This document shows positions 7,536 through 16,052 of a stretch of 64,000 nt of DNA, one piece after another. The translations under genes and the position numbers were made by a program. Under the pieces are notes generated by a model that worked only from the letters and a program-made list of their open reading frames with translations, was not told the DNA's origin and ran no database searches. The stretch's first letter is position 1. The number at the start of each line of letters is the position of its first letter. The DNA comes from Spirochaetales bacterium. Lineage in GTDB: Bacteria > Spirochaetota > Spirochaetia > Treponematales > Treponemataceae. The stretch spans positions 1-64,000 of the forward strand of contig QKAR01000018.1 of NCBI GenBank assembly GCA_003246335.1, in the 5' to 3' direction.

Positions 7536-9083
7536 ATGGAAAGTAACGCGATCGAGATGCTCGGCATCACGAAAAAATTTCCCGGGGTTCTCGCCAACGA
7601 TCACATCGATTTGCGCGTGCGCGATAACGAGGTACACGCGCTTCTCGGCGAGAACGGGGCGGGTAAATCGACTCTCATGTCAATTCTTTTCGGCTCGTAC
7701 GATCCCGACGAGGGAATCATAAAAATTCGGGGAAAAGAAGTTAAAATCAAGGATCCCAACGCCGCGACGGCGCTCGGTATCGGGATGGTTCATCAGCACT
7801 TTAAGCTGGTTCATAACTATACCGTCACCGAAAATATCGTGCTCGGCATCGAAAGCCGGAATAAGTTTGGGTTCCTTGACCTTAAGAAGGCGGAGAAACG
7901 AGTCGCGGAACTTTCGGATCGGTACGGCTTGAAAGTCAACCCGCGCGACCGCATCGAGGACATAACGGTCGGCATGCAACAGCGCGTGGAAATACTGAAG
8001 ACGCTGTATCGAAACGCCGATATCCTCATTTTCGACGAGCCGAGCGCGGTGCTTACCCCGCAGGAAATCGACGAGCTCATGGACATCATTCGGCGTCTCA
8101 AGGCCGAGGGCAAGACCATAATCCTCATCACGCATAAACTGCGAGAGATCAAGGCAGTCGCCGAGCGCTGCACCGTCCTCAGGCGCGGTAAGTACGTCGG
8201 AACGGTCGATGTCGCCACGGTGAGCGAGCCAGAGATGGCCGAAATGATGGTCGGCCGGGCGATAAAATTCGAGATCGATAAGGGGCCGGCCTCTCCCGGA
8301 AAAACCTTATTATCGATTAAGGATTTGTCGGTCATGAATTCGCGCGGCATCGAAAGCGTTCACGGTCTGTCGCTCGACGTTCGCGCCGGCGAAATCGTCG
8401 GCGTTGCCGGCGTCGACGGTAATGGCCAAACGGAGCTCATTTACGCCATTACCGGCCTTGCCCCGGCGGGGACCGGCTCCATTTTCGTTGATGGCGTTGA
8501 CGTCACGAACATGACCGTGAAGCAGCGTATCGAGGCGGGAATCGGGCATATACCGGAAGATCGGCATCGCCATGGGCTCGTCCTCGATTTTTCCATCGCC
8601 GAGAATTGCGCCCTCAAGAACTACGATAAAGTACCGTACTCGACCCGCGGGGGATTCTTGAATTCCCCCGCCATGGCGAATCACGCGGCCGAGCTCATTA
8701 CCCAGTACGACATTCGCGCCGGCGAGGGGCCTTCTATGCGGGCCCGCAACATGTCCGGCGGGAACCAGCAAAAAGTTATCATCGCCCGCGAGATTGACCT
8801 TTCGCCGAAAGTGCTCATCGTCGCTCAGCCGACGCGCGGACTTGACGTCGGCGCGATCGAGTATATCCGAAAGCGCATCGTGGCCGAGCGCGATAAGGGT
8901 AGGGCTATCCTGCTCGTTTCGTTCGAGCTCGACGAGATCATGAACCTTTGCGACCGAATCGCGATCATCTCGAAGGGCGTTATCGCTGGCGTGTTCGCGG
9001 ACGGGGAAGTCGACGAGCACCAGATCGGCCGCATGATGGCCGGCTCGAAAAAGGAAGAAGTTATGCAGGGGGCAGACCGATGA
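7536..9083 (+). CDS. Nucleoside ABC transporter, duplicated ATP-binding subunit
   Basis: Both ABC domains are in one 515-residue chain, as in NupA/PnrC and sugar importers of the same class. Domain 1 has Walker A GENGAGKS (38-45), a degenerate signature (TVGMQQR) and Walker B ILIFDEPSAVL. Domain 2 has a non-canonical Walker A (GVDGNGQTEL) but a good signature, MSGGNQQKVIIAREI. That asymmetry is typical of the family. It is cytoplasmic and pairs with the two permeases that follow. GGAGA precedes ATG 7536 and the stop overlaps the first permease start. Confidence 0.94.
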   Translation: MESNAIEMLGITKKFPGVLANDHIDLRVRDNEVHALLGENGAGKSTLMSILFGSYDPDEGIIKIRGKEVKIKDPNAATALGIGMVHQHFKLVHNYTVTENIVLGIESRNKFGFLDLKKAEKRVAELSDRYGLKVNPRDRIEDITVGMQQRVEILKTLYRNADILIFDEPSAVLTPQEIDELMDIIRRLKAEGKTIILITHKLREIKAVAERCTVLRRGKYVGTVDVATVSEPEMAEMMVGRAIKFEIDKGPASPGKTLLSIKDLSVMNSRGIESVHGLSLDVRAGEIVGVAGVDGNGQTELIYAITGLAPAGTGSIFVDGVDVTNMTVKQRIEAGIGHIPEDRHRHGLVLDFSIAENCALKNYDKVPYSTRGGFLNSPAMANHAAELITQYDIRAGEGPSMRARNMSGGNQQKVIIAREIDLSPKVLIVAQPTRGLDVGAIEYIRKRIVAERDKGRAILLVSFELDEIMNLCDRIAIISKGVIAGVFADGEVDEHQIGRMMAGSKKEEVMQGADR

Positions 9084-10192
9084 CCGGATTGAAAAAGAGA
9101 AGAACGTTCGGTGAGCTGCTCATGAGCTCGGACGCGGCAATTTCGGTACTGGTCGTCTTGCTTGGATTCCTATGCGGGACTATTCTCATTTTGAGCGTGA
9201 GCCGAAATCCACTTAACATGTATAAGGCGCTCGTTCAGGTGCTTACGGGATACAATATCGACCGCGGCAGGTGGTACGTGCGGTACGTCGGCGAATGGCT
9301 TGCCCAGTCGATGCCCTTCATTCTCTGCGGTCTCTCGATGGCTTTCGCCGCGCGCGTTGGCCTGTTCAATATCGGCGGCGAGGGCCAGTACGTGGTCGGC
9401 CTTACCGTCGCGCAAATCTTCGCCCTGCTCGGCCCGCAGGTCTCTTTCCTGCACTGGTTCCTCGCGCTCGTTCTCGCGATGGTCGGCGGCGCGTGTTGGG
9501 GCGGAATCGTCGGCTGGCTCAAGGCGAGGTTCGAGGTTTCCGAGGTCGTCGCGACCATCATGCTCAACTACATTGCCTTGTACGTCTCCCGAATTCTCAT
9601 CATGGCCCTTCCCGGGACGAATACGTATAAGACCGCCGACTATCCGACGACCGCCTTGCTTTCGTCTCCGTTTCTTCAAAAAATAACCGCGGGGTCAACG
9701 CTGAACCTCGGAATCATTTTCGTCGTCATCGCGGTGATCGTATATTGGCTCATCATCGAGAAAACGCGGCTCGGCTTCGGGTTGCGGGCCACGGGCTTCA
9801 ATAAAGAAGCGGCGCGATACGGCGGCATTCCCGTCGTGAAGAGCATCGTTCTTTCCATGGCCATAGCGGGCGCGTTCGCCGGGCTCGCCGGGGGAATCGT
9901 CGCGCTTGGCTCGTTTAAATACGGACGAGTGCTGGCGGGCAACGACGGTTACGGCTTTACCGGAATCGCAGTAGCCCTTGTTGGCAACAATACCGCGGGC
10001 GGGAACCTGCTCGCCGGTCTCCTCTTCGGGATGCTCTCCTCCGCGCAGCCGCTCATGGAATCGAACGGCATTCCGAAGGAAATCACCTTCATCATTCAGG
10101 GACTCGTCGTCATTTTCGTCGCCATCCGCGCGGGATTCCGCATGATCGTTAATCTTCTGTCGAAGAGCAAAGCCGCGAAGGAGGGCAAGTAA
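9080..10192 (+). CDS. Nucleoside ABC transporter permease 1
   Basis: Integral membrane permease of the BPD_transp_2 class (RbsC/NupP-like), 370 residues with about eight to ten hydrophobic segments. The segment GGIVALGSFKYGRVLAGNDG is typical of nucleoside-family permeases. ATG 9080 overlaps the stop of the ATPase gene (ATGA) and has CAGGGGG upstream, so I place the start there and not further left inside the ATPase gene. It should form the channel heterodimer with the next gene. Confidence 0.93.
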   Translation: MTGLKKRRTFGELLMSSDAAISVLVVLLGFLCGTILILSVSRNPLNMYKALVQVLTGYNIDRGRWYVRYVGEWLAQSMPFILCGLSMAFAARVGLFNIGGEGQYVVGLTVAQIFALLGPQVSFLHWFLALVLAMVGGACWGGIVGWLKARFEVSEVVATIMLNYIALYVSRILIMALPGTNTYKTADYPTTALLSSPFLQKITAGSTLNLGIIFVVIAVIVYWLIIEKTRLGFGLRATGFNKEAARYGGIPVVKSIVLSMAIAGAFAGLAGGIVALGSFKYGRVLAGNDGYGFTGIAVALVGNNTAGGNLLAGLLFGMLSSAQPLMESNGIPKEITFIIQGLVVIFVAIRAGFRMIVNLLSKSKAAKEGK

Positions 10193-10194
10193 CC

Positions 10195-11100
10195 ATGGAA
10201 AGCATACTCGGGAAAATCCCGACCATACTGATGCTGGTGTCGCCCATATTGATCACCGCGACCGGCGGCATGATTTGCGAGCGATCCGGCGTCGTCAATA
10301 TCGCGCTAGAGGGATTAATGGTTTTCGGCGCGTTCGCCGCCGCGGCCGCGCAGTATTTCCTTTTTCCGGTTTTGGGGTCGGGCGCAGTTTGGGTCTCGCT
10401 TCTTATCGGCGCGATCATCGGCATGGTCTTTTCCTCGATTCACGCGTTCGCCTCCATTTCGCTGAACGCGGACCAAACGGTCTCGGGAACGGGCATCAAC
10501 CTGCTTGCGAACGGAGTGACGATATTCCTCTCTCAAATTCTCTTTCATCAGGATCGAACGAAACAATTCCAGAAGGGAATGGAGGCAGGACTCGGGGATA
10601 TTTATCCGACGGCCTATATCGCGCTCGCGGTGATACTCCTTACCTGGTTCGTTCTGTATTTGCGGCCGTTCGGCCTTCGGCTGCGCTCTTGCGGCGAGAA
10701 CCCGCAGGCCGCCGCGTCCGTCGGGATAAACGTGAAGAAAATCCGCTACATCGCGGTTCTCTCGTCCGGTTTTCTCGGCGGGCTCGCCGGCGGTTGCCTC
10801 GTGCTGACCACGAACACGCAGTTTACCTCGACCGCGGTCAATGGCCACGGATTCATCGCGCTCGCGGTCGTTTCGTTTGGGCGATGGCGGCCGATCGGAA
10901 TCACCGGCGCCTCCCTTTTGTTCGGGACCGCACTCGCGTTTTCGATCATTGCCGGCGGTATTCCGACGTTCCGTGTCGTGCCGACGGAAATATTCAACAT
11001 CATTCCCTACGCGATTACCCTTTTGACGCTCGTGATTTTCAGCGGTAAAAATTACGCGCCGCTCGCCGCGGGCCGTCCCTACGAGAAAGGCGCGAGCTGA
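10195..11100 (+). CDS. Nucleoside ABC transporter permease 2
   Basis: Second permease, 301 residues, of the shorter NupQ-like type. The early segment GGMICERSGVVNIALEGLMV and the later LNADQTVSGTGINLLANG are characteristic. GGAGGG lies about ten bases before ATG 10195, two bases after the first permease stop. It is multi-pass in the inner membrane. Its stop overlaps the nucleoside phosphorylase start by one base, tying uptake to phosphorolysis. Confidence 0.93.
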   Translation: MESILGKIPTILMLVSPILITATGGMICERSGVVNIALEGLMVFGAFAAAAAQYFLFPVLGSGAVWVSLLIGAIIGMVFSSIHAFASISLNADQTVSGTGINLLANGVTIFLSQILFHQDRTKQFQKGMEAGLGDIYPTAYIALAVILLTWFVLYLRPFGLRLRSCGENPQAAASVGINVKKIRYIAVLSSGFLGGLAGGCLVLTTNTQFTSTAVNGHGFIALAVVSFGRWRPIGITGASLLFGTALAFSIIAGGIPTFRVVPTEIFNIIPYAITLLTLVIFSGKNYAPLAAGRPYEKGAS

Positions 11101-11816
11101 TGGCGACGCCGCACAATTCCGCCGCTCGCGGTCAAATCGCCGAAACCGTGCTCCTTCCCGGCGACCCGAATAGGGCGCGCTTCGTCGCCCGAGAATTCCT
11201 TACCGAGTCCGAGGAAGTCACGAACGTTCGCGGCATCCCCGGATACACGGGGCTGTGGCGCGGCGCGAAGGTGTCCGTCATGGCGTCCGGAATGGGTGGT
11301 CCTTCCGCCGGCATTTATTCCTACGAGCTGTACTCGTTCTTCGGCGTCGAGCGGATCATACGCATCGGTACCGCCGGGGGCCTTCGGGATTCCCTCGAGC
11401 CGGGCGACTTGGTTTTCGCCGTGTCGGCTTCGACTGACTCCAATTACGCGCGGCAGTATTCGCTTCCCGGCACCTTCTCCCCCTGCGCGGATTACTCCCT
11501 TCTCGAGCGGGCGGTCGCGGTCGCTCGTTCTACTGGCGTCAGCTTTAGCGTCGGTCAGGTTTTTTCCTCAGATTATTTTTCCGAGTATAACGCGTTGGGT
11601 CCCGATGCCTCCTGGAAAACGTGGGCGAGGGCCGGATGCGTCGCGCAGGATATGGAAACGTACGCGCTTTACTGCAACGCGTCCTGGCTCGGAAAGTCGG
11701 CGCTCTCGATACTGACCCATACCGACTCGTGCGCGACGGGAAAATCGATCCCCCCCGATAGACGTCAATCGTGCCTCGAGCCGATGATTCGCGTCGCCTT
11801 AGAGATCGCGACATGA
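11100..11816 (+). CDS. Nucleoside phosphorylase (DeoD/Udp family)
   Basis: Hexameric PNP/uridine phosphorylase family, 238 residues: nucleoside plus phosphate gives base plus ribose-1-phosphate in the cytoplasm. The phosphate-site start VLLPGDPNRAR, the GMGGPSAGIYSYEL segment, IRIGTAGGL and the substrate-site AQDMETYALY are clear. DeoD-type is more likely than uridine phosphorylase because of the overall length and the purine-nucleoside transporter upstream, but base preference cannot be read from sequence alone. Start and stop overlap both neighbours (1 and 4 bases). Confidence 0.9.
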   Translation: MATPHNSAARGQIAETVLLPGDPNRARFVAREFLTESEEVTNVRGIPGYTGLWRGAKVSVMASGMGGPSAGIYSYELYSFFGVERIIRIGTAGGLRDSLEPGDLVFAVSASTDSNYARQYSLPGTFSPCADYSLLERAVAVARSTGVSFSVGQVFSSDYFSEYNALGPDASWKTWARAGCVAQDMETYALYCNASWLGKSALSILTHTDSCATGKSIPPDRRQSCLEPMIRVALEIAT

Positions 11817-12439
11817 TCGACCGCGACGGCTTCCTCGCGCTTATGAGGGATCGCTACGCCTGTAAGAGATTCTCGGCCGAGCGTCGCGTCGATGACGCCG
11901 AGGCGGCGTACGTGCTTGAGTGCGGCAGGCTTTCCCCGTCGTCGTTCGGGCTTGAGCATTGGCATTTTTTCGCCGCGCGTTCCGCGTCCGCGATCGCTAA
12001 CCTTAGGAAGGCGTGCTTTGACCAGGACGCCGTCGGGACCGCGTCCTTGGTTGTCGTGATTGCCGCCCGACGCGCGCCCGCGTACGATCCGCAGGGGCCT
12101 TTCGTCGCCTCGCGCGGCTCGCGCTTCCCCGGCACCCTTTCCGCCTTCGTCGAGGATTTCTCGGGCTATTACGATTTTTTACGGGAAAATAACATGCTCG
12201 ACCATTGGGCGCGTTCCCAATGCTACCTCGCCTGCGCGAACATGATGACTGGCGCGGTGGCCTCCGGAATCGATTCGTGCGCCATCGAAGGCTACGATAA
12301 CGAGATGGTTCTTGAGTCCCTTGGGCTTTCGCCGTGCGAATGGGAAACCGGGATAGTAGTCGCCTTCGGCCACGCGGCGCTCTCGGAATCTCGCGAAAAA
12401 ATCCGCGCTCCGTTTTCGGAGGTCGTCACGTATGTTTGA
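11813..12439 (+). CDS. Nitroreductase-family flavoprotein
   Basis: FMN-dependent NAD(P)H oxidoreductase of the nitroreductase/NfsB type, 208 residues. The N-terminal motif RYACKRFSAERRV and the SPSSFGLEHWHF segment match the FMN-binding entry of the family, and the C-terminal half has the EWETGIVVAFG block. ATG 11813 overlaps the preceding stop (ATGA). The physiological substrate is unknown; its tight coupling to a nucleoside salvage operon is notable, but the family is promiscuous. Confidence 0.85.
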   Translation: MIDRDGFLALMRDRYACKRFSAERRVDDAEAAYVLECGRLSPSSFGLEHWHFFAARSASAIANLRKACFDQDAVGTASLVVVIAARRAPAYDPQGPFVASRGSRFPGTLSAFVEDFSGYYDFLRENNMLDHWARSQCYLACANMMTGAVASGIDSCAIEGYDNEMVLESLGLSPCEWETGIVVAFGHAALSESREKIRAPFSEVVTYV

Positions 12440-13628
12440 CAAAGCGTTCGTCCTGAAAATTTTCGAGGGTTTTTCCATCGAGCGATGGAACGATCTCGTT
12501 CGGCCGCTCGAACTCATCGAGATGGACAAGACCGCGGAAAAAACCGTGCTCGCGTACATGCTCGGAAAAATGGAAGAGGCTCGGGGAGGGACGATAGACT
12601 GGAACGCAGTCATCTATGGCTCCCTGTTCGATCTCTTGCGAAAAATCGCGCTTTGCGACATAAAGGCCCCCGTTCAGCGAATGATACACGATGAGTATCC
12701 CGAGGAATTCGATCGGTTGAACCGCTGGGTCGTCGAGCAGTATCGGCCGATCATATCCGACCCTCGGCTTTTCGATGGCTTCTCTTCCTACGTGCTTTCG
12801 GCTCCCGACAAGGGCGATCTTACGTGGCGCGTCGTCCGCGCCGCGCATAAGTACTCGACGCGCCGCGAGCTCGACATGATCCGCCCCGTCAACGAAAGCG
12901 CGCGGCTCGTCGGCATCGATGAGGGCCTCGACCGCGACATGGAAAGCTTTCTCGACTTGCGCGGCGTTCAGTTGCTTATCGCGAAGCGACTGGCCTTTGA
13001 CTTCATCATGGAGGTCGAGAAACTTAGGTTTCAGACGCGATGGAACCAAACTCCGCGCGTCCCGAGGACGAGCGTGTTGGGACATTCCTATTTCGTCGCC
13101 GCGTTGACCCTTCTCATGAGCCGCGCCGCCGGCTGCGGCGAAATCCGCGTCTACGATAATTTCTTCTCGGCCCTTTTTCACGATCTTCCCGAGGCGGTTA
13201 CCCGCGATATCATTTCGCCCGTGAAGCAGGCGACGCACGAGCTTCCGGGCATCGTGAAGCGCATCGAGGATCGGATCGTCGAGCGGGAGCTCATTCCGCT
13301 CATGGACCCGTCCTTTCGCGATGAGCTCATGTATTTCACGAATATGGAATTCGAGAATCGGATAATTGGAGAGGACGGAATGCCGCGGTCCGTCTCGGTC
13401 GAGGACCTCGCCGGTTGCGCGGACGCGGGGAAAAAGCCCACCGACGGAAAAATCGTGCGCGCGGCCGACCATATCGCGGCCTTTATCGAGGCGGACGCGT
13501 CGATTCGCTACGGCATTACCTCAAAACACCTGCGAGACGGGAGAAAGAACATACTCGCCCTTTATCCGCGCGGCAAAACCGTGAATGGCCTAGACGTCGC
13601 GGCTTTTTTCGCGGAATTCCCCGAGTAA
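12432..13628 (+). CDS. YfbR-like HD-domain phosphohydrolase with an extra N-terminal domain
   Basis: A 398-residue HD protein. The metal residues are in order: GHSYF (about 217), ALFHDLPEAVTRDI with the HD pair (about 253), and RAADHIAAFIEA (about 340). The HDLPEAVTRDI..PVK text closely resembles YfbR, a 5'-deoxynucleotidase that hydrolyses dNMPs, and this fits the salvage operon. YfbR is about 200 residues; here some 190 residues precede the HD fold and I cannot name that part. The start overlaps the nitroreductase end by 8 bases. Activity on dNMPs is inference; other HD phosphohydrolases are possible. Confidence 0.8.
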   Translation: MFDKAFVLKIFEGFSIERWNDLVRPLELIEMDKTAEKTVLAYMLGKMEEARGGTIDWNAVIYGSLFDLLRKIALCDIKAPVQRMIHDEYPEEFDRLNRWVVEQYRPIISDPRLFDGFSSYVLSAPDKGDLTWRVVRAAHKYSTRRELDMIRPVNESARLVGIDEGLDRDMESFLDLRGVQLLIAKRLAFDFIMEVEKLRFQTRWNQTPRVPRTSVLGHSYFVAALTLLMSRAAGCGEIRVYDNFFSALFHDLPEAVTRDIISPVKQATHELPGIVKRIEDRIVERELIPLMDPSFRDELMYFTNMEFENRIIGEDGMPRSVSVEDLAGCADAGKKPTDGKIVRAADHIAAFIEADASIRYGITSKHLRDGRKNILALYPRGKTVNGLDVAAFFAEFPE

Positions 13629-13657
13629 CCGACAGGGGCCCCCTTTCGCGCGCGGAG

Positions 13658-15055
13658 CTAATCGAGAATGGTGACCTCGACGCGGCGATTTTGCGATCTT
13701 CCTTCGTTTGTCGCGTTGTCCCCGATCGGCCTCGTTCCCCCGTATCCCGCGTAGATAAACCGATCCGCCGGTATGCCCCGGCGCACGAGCTCGTCGACGG
13801 TTTTTTTCGCGCGTTGGACCGAAAGGGTCTTTTCACCTTCCGGTTTACCTACCGCGGCAGTGTGTCCCTCGACGAGGAAATGTCCCTCGGGAACGAGTTT
13901 AAGCGCGTCCGCGATGGCGTCCAGTCGCCAGGATTCCTCGGTCAATATTTCGTCGCTGTCGGCCTTAAATCTTAGGGCGCGTACGGATAGTCGTACGCCT
14001 TGCTCGGTTTCTTCCACCGCGAATGCCGATTTCGGCGCCTCGGAGGCGATTTTTTCGGCGATCGTGGCTTCGCCCGCGTCGACGACGGTTTCCGCTTTTG
14101 TTGTCGTCGCCGTCTTGCCGTCTTGGCCCGATTTCGGTGATGGAGACTGATCGCTCGTGCCACTTGTCGGCCGCGGGTCGGCTTGCGCGCCTCCCGAGGG
14201 AGATCGTTTGTCGTTGGCTCTATCCCCGATGCCCGCTTCGTCGGCTATGCCCGAAAGCCCCGCGACGAGCGAGGCCCGGTCGATTGCCGGCGGAAAATCG
14301 GTGAAAATCGCGGTGTTGCCCCTGAAGCGAATCGTTGACCCGTCAGCGTACTTAAACGTGTCGTCGAGACGGTCAAGAATCAGCACCACCGAGCCCGTGT
14401 CTCGCTCGACGAGGATATCGGCGTCATGCGTGCCGCTTGCGTCCACGAGAGATGGATCGTCAGTTTTTAATTTTCGATATTTATTGATCCTCGTCGCGTA
14501 TTTCGCCTTGATCCGATAGACTTCGATTCCTTGATAGATTTCGCCGCCCACGAACGTGTACTCCACGAGGATCGGCAGGAGCGTGCGCTTCCCCTCGTTT
14601 TTGGGGTCGATGGACCTCGTTCCCTCGGCCTGCCATCGATCGCCGGGATTAACGGGAATGTCGGGAAATACGGGGAAATCCCTCATTTGCGGCAAACCCT
14701 CGTCTTGCGCGAACGTCATGCGCCCCGACGGCCCGATGAAAAACCTCGCGGGAACCGTCTCGTTCAGGCCCTGGGCGGTTTTCGAAAGATTCTTCGTCGT
14801 TTCCTCAAGGAGGTAAAAGAAACCAGAAAACGCGATGCCGTTTTTTTGGGGGCCGTCGCACGAAATTTGCGAGCGCGTCTCTCGGTGGGTGAGTCCGACG
14901 TATTTTCCGTTGACGTACGTTGACCAATTCGACCGTTCCACTTGATAGTATGACGATCCGGCGAGCGCCGTGATCGTCGCTCCCGATTTTTGCGGTGTTT
15001 GGGTAAACGCGAGCGCCGCGGTCAACGCGAATACGCCGAGGTGGAAAGCTTTCAT
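13658..15055 (-). CDS. OmpA-family outer-membrane/periplasmic protein
   Basis: 465 residues with an N-terminal signal sequence (MKAFHLGVFALTAALAFTQT), a roughly 300-residue middle part I do not recognise, a low-complexity Ser/Thr/Gly/Pro linker and a C-terminal OmpA domain. The OmpA peptidoglycan-binding helix text is clear: VEGHTAAVG, LSVQRAKKTVDELV, ADRFIYAGYG and NRRVEVTI. It should tether the envelope to peptidoglycan. No Shine-Dalgarno lies before the ATG; TAGACT, a possible -10 box, ends eight bases upstream, so a leaderless mRNA is possible. It is convergent with the HD gene. Confidence 0.9.
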   Translation of the reverse strand: MKAFHLGVFALTAALAFTQTPQKSGATITALAGSSYYQVERSNWSTYVNGKYVGLTHRETRSQISCDGPQKNGIAFSGFFYLLEETTKNLSKTAQGLNETVPARFFIGPSGRMTFAQDEGLPQMRDFPVFPDIPVNPGDRWQAEGTRSIDPKNEGKRTLLPILVEYTFVGGEIYQGIEVYRIKAKYATRINKYRKLKTDDPSLVDASGTHDADILVERDTGSVVLILDRLDDTFKYADGSTIRFRGNTAIFTDFPPAIDRASLVAGLSGIADEAGIGDRANDKRSPSGGAQADPRPTSGTSDQSPSPKSGQDGKTATTTKAETVVDAGEATIAEKIASEAPKSAFAVEETEQGVRLSVRALRFKADSDEILTEESWRLDAIADALKLVPEGHFLVEGHTAAVGKPEGEKTLSVQRAKKTVDELVRRGIPADRFIYAGYGGTRPIGDNATNEGRSQNRRVEVTILD

Positions 15056-15131
15056 GGCGATTAGTCTACATCATTTGGGGCGAACGCGCATTAACCGATG
15101 GCGGTAATCTGCTTCGGTTTTTTTGTAAGGT

Positions 15132-16031
15132 ATGCGGCTTTTTACGCCGAAAATGAGTGAGATGAGTAAGAGAATTCCTAAGATAAACGCATCAGTGTTC
15201 GTATTTTTGCTGCTCGCCATGAGTTCCGGAGCCGAGCAAATAACGCATATTCTCCAAAAGGGAGAGACGCTCTACGCTTTGAGCCGTAAGTACCATGTAT
15301 CTCCCGAGCTCATCATGAGCGCGAATGGAATTCAAAACGCCGATAAGCTTCGCGCTGGGCAAAAAATCATCATCCCTGATTCCTATGTGGCGCAAAAGGG
15401 CGATACGCTCTATGGCATCGCGCGTAAATTCGGTGTGTCGGTATCGGAATTGCAGGCGGCGAATAGATTTTCTCAGGATTACTCGCTGAAGGCCGGCGAT
15501 ACGCTTTTTCTCCCCGCTCAGGCGAACGCTTCCCCCGCTTCCGTCATAACGCAGCCAAGCGTTACGGCGTCGGCTGCCCCGTCTCAGAAGACTGGAGTCC
15601 CCTCGGGCGAAAAAAACGCGGCTACGAAAGAAATCGAGGACCCCCGCGCCTACGACAAAAAAAACGTCGATTCATCGATCATTTGGCCGGTTTCCGTGAA
15701 AGACATCGCTTACTTGTCCGGAAAGGTGTACGGCGTCTCAATTACCTCCGCCATTGGCGAAAAAGTAAAGGCGATTAATTCCGGGACCATTCTATCCGTA
15801 GGGCCGTATCGCGGTTTCGGTCAGGTCGCCTTCCTTCAGTCCAAGGGAGGGTATATCTATGTCTACGGCGGTTTATCGGCGATAAACGCGAAACCGGGTC
15901 AACTTCTCGCATTTGGCGACGAAATTGGAGTTTTGGGTACGGATTCTTTATCTGGAACCCCGCGTTTGTATTTTATGGTATATAATAAAGATAAGCCGGT
16001 TGACCCAGCGAAGGCGCCGCGCGGATACTAA
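15132..16031 (+). CDS. LysM-LytM envelope protein with degenerate peptidase domain (NlpD/EnvC-like)
   Basis: A signal sequence is followed by two LysM repeats (about residues 38-82 and 86-130), a Ser/Ala/Pro linker and an M23/LytM domain (about 180-299). LysM binds peptidoglycan. In active LytM enzymes zinc is held by HxxxD and HxH; here the matching places read VYGVSI, YVYGGLS and RLYFMVY, so the His ligands are missing. By analogy with E. coli NlpD and EnvC it probably activates an amidase and does not cut itself. The start is uncertain: ATGs at 15153 and 15162 are also possible. It directly precedes a sigma-70 factor, as nlpD precedes rpoS. Confidence 0.85.
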   Translation: MRLFTPKMSEMSKRIPKINASVFVFLLLAMSSGAEQITHILQKGETLYALSRKYHVSPELIMSANGIQNADKLRAGQKIIIPDSYVAQKGDTLYGIARKFGVSVSELQAANRFSQDYSLKAGDTLFLPAQANASPASVITQPSVTASAAPSQKTGVPSGEKNAATKEIEDPRAYDKKNVDSSIIWPVSVKDIAYLSGKVYGVSITSAIGEKVKAINSGTILSVGPYRGFGQVAFLQSKGGYIYVYGGLSAINAKPGQLLAFGDEIGVLGTDSLSGTPRLYFMVYNKDKPVDPAKAPRGY

Positions 16032-16052
16032 AAAAAGGTATATTCCAAACGT

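Noticed and set aside
12426-13472. A 348-codon open frame opposite the HD gene
   Set aside because: Shadow frame; the plus-strand protein has all HD metal residues.
13629-13657. AGGGGCCCCCT between the HD and OmpA genes as a terminator
   Set aside because: The palindrome leaves no loop and has no proper T tract.
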